Source: Chrysochromulina tobinii
Taxonomy: Eukaryota; Haptophyta; Prymnesiales; Chrysochromulinaceae
Assembly (NCBI GenBank): GCA_001275005.1
Contig: JWZX01000406.1
Coordinates: 1-12,124 of the forward strand
Direction: 5' to 3'
Length of the DNA: 12,124 bases
Notes under the pieces: model-generated
The model's database searches: none
Told to the model about the DNA's origin: nothing
The model's input: the letters and a program-made list of their open reading frames with translations, nothing else
Shown here: in pieces, positions 7,834 through 12,124 of the stretch
Layout: the number at the start of each line of letters is the position of its first letter
Numbering within the stretch: position 1 is the stretch's first letter
Program-made: the position numbers and the translations under genes

Positions 7834-9073
7834 ACTCCGAGGAGACGTACGACGAGACGTATGAATCCTCGGACTCCTCCTCGGATTCGTATTCAGAAGA
7901 TGACTCGCTCTCCGGCCGATGCCCGTCTCGCAATCCCCAAGTCTCTTTCGGCTGGCTGACGTACTCATCCTCCTCCACCTCCTCAGGCGGAGGGACCACG
8001 TACCGATTCCGTAGCAGCTGCACGTGCGAGTACGCGAACGCCGCCTGCCGGGCATCCGAGCGATTCCTGTTGAGTGCGAGCTCCTCGTTCAGCGCATTAA
8101 AGACTCGGGAAGCCCGATGGGCGTGGCCGACATGTGTCCGGTCGAACTTCACGATTTTCTCCTCCACTGAAGCGGGCATCATCCACCAGGCTGGAGCGGA
8201 ATTCTTGAGACTCCAACCTTCGAACGTAAAATTGAGCGGCACGAAGTGCGTTCGCGAGCGCGCCGAAGGGTCACCCGTTGGGCTGGGCGTGCGCGAGTTC
8301 CAGCTGGGCGCGACTTCCATGACAAAGCCGTCCCGCTCGCCAAGCTCGCGGGCCAGGTCCGGGGAAGGATCACGAGTCTCAGGACGCGAGTCGACGTCAA
8401 CGTGCGACGCGAGGTCCTCTGAAGGCATCTCATCTGCTGTCTTGTGCTCCGTCTCTTGGGCCGACGCGTGAGCCGCTGGTCGAGGAGGGCGAGGTCTCCT
8501 CGTGACAACCAAGACGCCTTCGGGCCGTTCGCCTTTGCTTGTTCGTAAGTGGCGCAAACTCGTCCCCCAAGGGTTCCCAATCTCATAGCTCATGAGGTTG
8601 TGGGCACTTTGCGGCCTCGCGAGTCTCAATCCCTTTGGCGGCGGCTGGAAGGCGACGAGCTTTGGGCGTGGTCGCTCTGACGGACTGGGCGCCCTCACAC
8701 GGCTGGCCACGCTGGAGTTTTGCGGCAAGCGATCGAGGTGCAGCTGGCGGCTATGCGGCGGCCGCTCGTTGGGATCTCCGCTCTCGCCAAAGTGGGGCTC
8801 AGCATGCGTGTGAGCAGGGACCCTCGGGATGCCACCCTCCTGGAGCGGTGGCCTTGGCGGGGTAGACTCGAGAGCGAGTCGGGCCATCTTGGTCGCGGAT
8901 GGCTGCGGTGGCAAGGGTCCACCGTAAGAGACCATCCTCCGGTAGAACATGAGGTTAGCATGACCGTACGCATCACCGGCTGCCGGTTGCAATGATTTCC
9001 GGTTGCGCACGGAGGGCAACGACCTCGGTGGTAGGGAGTAAGCGCTTCGACGATCCTCTTTCAGGATCGTCAT
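5725..9073 (-). CDS. Large protist protein: disordered Pro/Glu/Lys-rich N-terminus plus C-terminal helical domain, with an apparent frameshift
   Basis: Two overlapping minus-strand frames read as one gene. Frame A runs from ATG at 9073 to about 7361 (571 codons); frame B runs from about 7359 to the stop at 5725-5727 (544 codons), about 1115 aa if one base is skipped. Residues 1-390 are mostly low complexity with one more ordered block (about 278-360, FEGWSLKNSAPAWWM, LLRNRYVVPPP). Residues 390-670 are Ser/Glu, Glu-Pro and Lys-Pro-Ala tracts ending in a polybasic patch (EKKKRKKK). From about 673 to the end is an ordered, helix-rich domain with hydrophobic/aromatic spacing (LRNLYFVVFMYYASTGNDLM; LGRVEFLVCLVHIAINRY; LPFEGFLEGLVRISML). 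These motifs recall EF-hand-like or p25-alpha/TPPP-like modules of protist cytoskeletal and flagellar proteins. I see no complete Ca-binding loop, so the function is unassigned. Frame B's first possible start is a GTG (7539), arguing against an independent gene. The N-terminal start is uncertain (Met 42 and Met 47 are alternatives). Confidence 0.75.
7345..7372 (-). other. Apparent 1-nt frameshift joining the two halves of gene 2
   Basis: On the minus strand, frame A reads ...TPKVAPPPKAA and then degenerates (EKGRSDTQG). Frame B reads PPKKAAPTHKEP onward and is non-coding-like before that. Skipping the base at 7360 gives PKAAPPKKAAPTHK, the same Lys-Ala-Pro style as both flanks. Losing one A from the A5 run (plus-strand T run 7349-7353) also restores the frame. 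A sequencing/assembly indel is likeliest; a real mutation or a tiny unrecognised intron cannot be excluded. Confidence 0.75.
7422..7838 (-). repeat. Hexameric Glu-Pro-encoding low-complexity tracts
   Basis: Three tracts of GGCTCC/GGCTCG-type hexamers (7422-7457, 7611-7680, 7797-7838) encode Glu-Pro dipeptide runs on the minus strand, separated by Ala/Pro/Lys-rich stretches. They probably form extended, negatively charged spacers. They also create long spurious Gly/Ser-rich open frames on the plus strand and are prone to slippage and assembly error, relevant to the nearby frameshift. Confidence 0.9.
9049..9071 (-). other. Hairpin spanning the first codons of gene 2
   Basis: GACGATCCT (9049-9057) pairs perfectly with AGGATCGTC (9063-9071) around a 5-nt loop. 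On the minus strand the stem starts at the last base of the ATG and covers codons 2-8 (TILKEDR). It could lower initiation at this ATG, or indicate that this segment is leader and a later Met is used. Confidence 0.65.
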
Positions 9074-9425
9074 GCACCCGCGGGCCGCGGCTCCCGGCGA
9101 CCGTCACACAGCACACGCCGGAGTATTCAGCCGACGGTGTTTTGCAGGCCCGCGCGACTCGCGTCTGCACACACGAGGGGAAAAGCAAGAACTGGCTTTC
9201 AGGAACCGCTCCCCCGAGGTGACGGGGTAGGCGGAAACATAAACATGAAACGACCACAACTGAAACCCACGGGACTACGACACTACCCTCACGGCGCGTG
9301 CAGGAGCACAGGGTTCAAGATGAAAAGCCAAGTGTAGGGAGCGCTTGGGACGGCGCGCGACCTGGCACATCGGATCATGGTAAAACGAGTAGGCCTGGGC
9401 TGCATCAATCGCCGCATCGTTCGGA
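9074..9425. promoter_or_regulatory. Shared upstream region of divergent genes 2 and 3
   Basis: About 352 bp separate the divergent start codons, so both promoters and leaders should be here. I see no clear TATA box; there is a purine/AC-rich stretch around 9231-9275. No open frame here looks coding. The assignment rests on gene orientation, not on a recognised motif. Confidence 0.5.
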
Positions 9426-10406
9426 ATGGATCCGATTCTGCTGTCGCTGAATGCACGGCGTACCCTCGAGCTGCGCATTCCCGCGACCGACAAGCGCGTC
9501 AATTGTTCAAACACCGTCGAAACGCTCTCGGGCCTTGAGGCAGCGGCCGCAGCGCTTCGCCGTGCGGTGTGTGCGCGCGCTGCAGCCGGGCGGAACGGCA
9601 CCATTGGCAGTGATGACGAGGACCTGCTCGAAGACGACGATGACGACGATGGACTGCACGCCCACTGCCTCATCCGTGTGCAGACCTTGCCTGTCGCTCA
9701 GTCGATTGGAGGCAAGCTCTGGGACGCATCTCTGCTGATGAGCGCGTGGCTCGCTGGCTCAGTAGTAGATCTGGTTCCACCCGCATCAGCCGCTGGAGCT
9801 CGCCGGCCGCTCGTGCTCGAGGTGGGCGCCGGCCTCGGCGTAGTCGGTTTGGCGCTCGCCAAGCAGTGCCCGTGGCTCCACGTGACCTTGAGCGACTACG
9901 ACACTGAGATCGTCGAGAACCTCGAGCGCAACGCTGCGCTCAACTTTGCATCGCCGCGGCCGGAGCACACGCTCGATGTGGCAGCCCTCGACTTTCGCGA
10001 CTTCACGCCAGCATCGATAGACAAGGCGCCGCTCCCGCAGTGCCTGCAGCAGCACGCTGACGCTGGCCTCTACGGACAGGTTGACCTGTTGCTGGGCGCA
10101 GACGTCGTGTATGAGAAGACGCATTGCCAGCTAGCTCACGTGTGCCTCGCTCTCCTGGCCCCGCACACGGACGAGCGCCGGCCACCGCCGTGCGCCGTCT
10201 TCTTCTCGAATATCAGCCGGCCATACATTCGCGACTTCGTCGAGGGATTAGATGCGGCGGGGCTCAGCTGCCGCATCGAGCGTGTGACGCCCTCAGAGGC
10301 TCTGGCGCGTCGACTACGCCGAACCCACGAAGGCTGGGGCGTCGGCGCGATTTTTTGCATGTTTCATGTCACGCGGCGCCCGCCCGTCGCTGTTGAGGTG
10401 GATTGA
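9426..10406 (+). CDS. METTL21/FAM86-like (Methyltransf_16) SAM-dependent protein methyltransferase
   Basis: The 326-aa product has the class I methyltransferase order of this family. The pre-core segment GGKLWDASLLMSAWL (95-109) corresponds to the family's G-x-x-x-W-x-A signature. The SAM-binding loop is LEVGAGLG (131-138). The acidic residue for the SAM ribose lies in LSDYD (D157). The family DXXY motif is DVVY (226-229) after LLLGA. Proteins of this family methylate lysine (or other side chains) on partners such as elongation factors and chaperones. The substrate cannot be read from sequence. No signal peptide is seen, so it is probably cytosolic or nuclear. An acidic loop (DDEDLLEDDDDDDG, 63-76) precedes the core. 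The ATG at 9426 is taken as start; the N-terminal 85 residues resemble the pre-core beta region of FAM86-type members. The nicotinamide N-methyltransferase-like label often given to this family is less likely. Confidence 0.88.
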   Translation: MDPILLSLNARRTLELRIPATDKRVNCSNTVETLSGLEAAAAALRRAVCARAAAGRNGTIGSDDEDLLEDDDDDDGLHAHCLIRVQTLPVAQSIGGKLWDASLLMSAWLAGSVVDLVPPASAAGARRPLVLEVGAGLGVVGLALAKQCPWLHVTLSDYDTEIVENLERNAALNFASPRPEHTLDVAALDFRDFTPASIDKAPLPQCLQQHADAGLYGQVDLLLGADVVYEKTHCQLAHVCLALLAPHTDERRPPPCAVFFSNISRPYIRDFVEGLDAAGLSCRIERVTPSEALARRLRRTHEGWGVGAIFCMFHVTRRPPVAVEVD

Positions 10407-10711
10407 AATTTGTCGGAACGCTCGGATCACTGGGATGAAAACTTTTCCCGCGATGCGCCGGAAGCGCGATCGCTCCTTCGCTCGCTCCAGTCGACCGGTC
10501 GCAGCGTCGCACTCTCGCGCACCGCACCGCCAGACCGGACGGCACACCCCCGCCGTCCCCTTCTTTTTTTCCCCGGCTTCGCTTCTGCGTTCACGTGATT
10601 ATAAATTGTTTTTTCTCGGCTCGCCCCCTCCTGTCGAAAGACCCCCCTTCTTCCTTCCCACTTGAACTTGAACTTGGGGTGAGACTTCGGGAAAGTCCCA
10701 AGTTCTCTCCA
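10407..10711 (+). promoter_or_regulatory. Promoter and leader of the prolyl 4-hydroxylase gene
   Basis: In these 305 bp a CACGTG E-box/G-box (10592-10597) sits just before a TATA-like TATAAAT (10600-10606), about 105 bp ahead of the ATG at 10712. CT-rich runs surround both (10556-10575, 10621-10660). No coding frame is supported; the open frame running into the gene from 10595 begins with GTG within the CACGTG box. The 3' end of gene 3 must also lie here. Confidence 0.6.
10671..10704 (+). other. Leader hairpin just before the prolyl hydroxylase ATG
   Basis: AACTTGGG (10671-10678) pairs with CCCAAGTT (10697-10704), with an inner ACTT/AAGT stem (10684-10687 with 10693-10696). It ends 7 nt before ATG 10712 and is preceded by a short CTTGAA duplication. 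It could modulate translation; no known element is recognised. Confidence 0.6.
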
Positions 10712-11812
10712 ATGCTCTGCAAGTGTCTTTCTTCTTCTCTCGTCGCCACGTCGGTAATCCTCATGACCGTTTCCGCGTCAGACGCCGGAGGCGCGGTCGC
10801 AGCCGCCCCAGATGCCGGAGGCGCAGTCACAGCCGCCTCTCCGCCGCCAGCCGCCTCGCTGAAGGATCTGTGCCAACAGTGGAGGAGTGACCGCAATGCT
10901 TGCGCGCTGGCGGCACCTCTGATGCTCGTATCCTGCGCTGGCGTGTGCAGTGCGCACGAGGTGAGCTGCAGCAGACCGCCACCAGCGGACTACGAGCACG
11001 AGCTCTGCGCCAAACTCGCTGCGCGCGGTGAGTGCTGGTCACGACCTCCCTCGTTTCTCGCTCAGTGCTTTCGAGCATGCGCGATGGACGACCCAGAAAA
11101 GGTGCTCGAGACGCTGCTGGCCGAGAGCGCAGAGAGCATCGCCTTCCCGACGGACGGCCCCACGCGCGCCGCCGCACATCTTGGTGCCGCCGTGCCGATC
11201 ACTGCGGACGGTCACACGCTCTCGGCCGAGTTGTTGCACGCCGAGCCCCGGGTGCTTATGCTCCGCGACGTGATCACGGACGACGAGGCGCGTGCGATCA
11301 TCCGGCTGGCCAAACCGCTGCTCTCGGCCTCGCCGACCCACACGGGCGAGGGCTACCGCCCCACGACCCGCTCCTCCTCGAGTGCTGTGCTTCTTGACGA
11401 CGCTCAGCCGCCGCTGCGCGCGGTGCGTCTACGGCTCGCGAATCTGACAGGCTACCCGGAGGCGAACTTCGAGCCGCTCCAGCTAGTACGCTACCTGCCC
11501 GGCCAGGAGTACGAGCCGCACAATGACTGGTTCGACGCATGCGACGTGCGCGAGCACCTGCGAGGCGGTGAGCGACGCCTGACGATCCTCATTTACCTCA
11601 ATGCCATCGCTTCAGGGGGCGGCGGTGCGACCAACTTCCCTGAGCTGGAGGTGCGTGTGCCGCCGACCAAGAGGGGCGCCGTGCTGTTCGAGAACTACGC
11701 GCTCAACGCGACGCGCGGCGATGGGCGCTGCCTGCATCAGGGAGAGCCTCCCAGCGCGACGACCAAATTTGCAGCCAACGTGTGGGTACGCGCACGTCGC
11801 TTTAGGTTGTGA
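10712..11812 (+). CDS. Secreted/ER prolyl 4-hydroxylase, 2-oxoglutarate/Fe(II) dioxygenase
   Basis: The 366-aa protein begins with a signal-peptide-like segment (MLCKCLSSSLVATSVILMTV, residues 1-20), then a low-complexity spacer. A Cys-rich region (54-123) has two ShK-like half-patterns, the second being C99, C108, C119, C123. The catalytic domain spans about 178-366. The iron triad is H270 and D272 (EPHNDWFD) and H342 (RCLHQGEP). K352 (TTKFAANVWVR) is placed to bind the 2-oxoglutarate carboxylate. The family segment LTILIYLNAIASGGGGATNFP (290-310) is well conserved. Enzymes of this type hydroxylate prolines in collagen-like or cell-wall glycoproteins in the secretory pathway. N244 and N332 lie in N-glycosylation sequons. 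No KDEL-type tail is present. I chose ATG 10712 because it gives the signal peptide, whereas the longer frame starts at GTG 10595 upstream of the TATA-like box. All catalytic residues are intact, so it is probably active. Confidence 0.92.
   Translation: MLCKCLSSSLVATSVILMTVSASDAGGAVAAAPDAGGAVTAASPPPAASLKDLCQQWRSDRNACALAAPLMLVSCAGVCSAHEVSCSRPPPADYEHELCAKLAARGECWSRPPSFLAQCFRACAMDDPEKVLETLLAESAESIAFPTDGPTRAAAHLGAAVPITADGHTLSAELLHAEPRVLMLRDVITDDEARAIIRLAKPLLSASPTHTGEGYRPTTRSSSSAVLLDDAQPPLRAVRLRLANLTGYPEANFEPLQLVRYLPGQEYEPHNDWFDACDVREHLRGGERRLTILIYLNAIASGGGGATNFPELEVRVPPTKRGAVLFENYALNATRGDGRCLHQGEPPSATTKFAANVWVRARRFRL
10781..10840 (+). repeat. Imperfect 30-bp duplication in the prolyl hydroxylase gene
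   Basis: 10781-10810 and 10811-10840 are two diverged copies of a 30-bp unit, encoding DAGGAVAAAP and DAGGAVTAAS just after the signal peptide. It is a small spacer expansion with no effect on the catalytic domain. Confidence 0.85.
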
Positions 11813-12124
11813 GCGTATAGGGCGTATAGCGACTCGGTTGAGTGATGGGACATGACAGTGTGCGGCCGAGGGCGATTTCGAGACACGACGCTCGACGGAG
11901 AGTTTTTTCACAAACGAGCGCGACCGAGCGGAGGGTCAACGACGATGGCAGTTCAACGGACGGAGGTTTTGATACCTCTTGAGGAGAGAAGATACATGAA
12001 ACAGCCAGTTCACACTTCAAGTTTACTCGTGTGAATCGGAGCGGCGCGCGCGTCCCTTCCCTTGCGCGTGTCGCGGGTCACGCTCAGCGGCGCGCCCGGT
12101 ACGGCGCGAGTCGGGGGGATCGGG
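11813..12124. other. Region downstream of the prolyl hydroxylase gene
   Basis: These 312 bp hold no supported gene. Visible items are a GCGTATAG duplication just after the stop (11814-11829), a 7-bp stem TTCACAC/GTGTGAA (12009-12015 with 12029-12035), and the right copy of the 35-bp inverted repeat. The 3' untranslated region should lie in the first part; no AATAAA is seen. Confidence 0.55.
12038..12072 (-). repeat. Right copy of the exact 35-bp inverted repeat
   Basis: This is the reverse complement of 89-123 over all 35 bases, starting 226 bases beyond the stop of the prolyl hydroxylase gene. Immediately inside it (12009-12035) is a 7-bp stem, TTCACAC/GTGTGAA. No gene covers it. Confidence 0.95.

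Noticed and set aside
7236-8471. Long plus-strand Gly/Ser-rich open frame opposite gene 2
   Set aside because: It is the antisense image of the Glu-Pro/Ala-Pro hexamer tracts; composition follows the repeat and no domain is visible.
10595-10711. N-terminal extension of the prolyl hydroxylase
   Set aside because: The start is GTG, it overlaps the E-box and TATA-like box, and it would bury the signal peptide.
11612-12020. Minus-strand small genes near the right end
   Set aside because: They overlap the prolyl hydroxylase or its downstream region, with no coding composition or domain.

Overview
The window looks like nuclear DNA of a GC-rich microbial eukaryote, most likely a unicellular alga. 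A haptophyte-type alga is my best guess, but the sequence alone does not prove a taxon. The eukaryotic evidence is a GTGAGA...CAG spliceosomal-type intron inside an ankyrin array, large multidomain proteins with disordered linkers, a secretory-pathway prolyl 4-hydroxylase, and a TATA-like element. There are no Shine-Dalgarno/operon signals, and no tRNA, rRNA or CRISPR locus is visible.

There are four genes. (1) Positions 21-5110 on +: a very large membrane protein with a disordered N-terminus, one transmembrane segment, a Cys-containing lumenal/extracellular region, a second transmembrane segment, a multi-pass bundle of about ten segments (weakly XK-related/scramblase-like), then 13 ankyrin repeats. 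One 239-bp phase-0 intron (4107-4345) lies inside ankyrin repeat 7, and splicing it restores an unbroken 33-residue register and a 1616-residue product. (2) Positions 9073-5725 on -: one long protein broken by an apparent 1-nt frameshift near 7345-7372. It has an N-terminal low-complexity half, long Pro/Glu/Lys-rich linkers and a C-terminal helical domain of about 440 residues that I cannot name securely. (3) Positions 9426-10406 on +: a METTL21/FAM86-type (Methyltransf_16) protein methyltransferase. (4) Positions 10712-11812 on +: a secreted/ER prolyl 4-hydroxylase (2-oxoglutarate/Fe(II) dioxygenase) with a Cys-rich, ShK-like N-terminal region. Its true start is an ATG well downstream of the longest open frame, which begins at a GTG inside the promoter.

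Layout: genes 1 and 2 converge on a 614-bp spacer (5111-5724). Genes 2 and 3 diverge from a roughly 350-bp shared upstream region (9074-9425). Genes 3 and 4 are in tandem, separated by about 305 bp with a TATA/E-box-like promoter. The genes do not form an obvious pathway; this reads as ordinary eukaryotic gene neighbourhood rather than an operon.

The most unusual non-gene structures are: (a) the intron of gene 1, made of a 10-bp tandem array (seven TGACGTCT sites one helical turn apart) plus duplicated blocks that copy its own 3' splice site; and (b) an exact 35-bp inverted repeat at the two ends of the window (89-123 and 12038-12072), unexplained by any gene.
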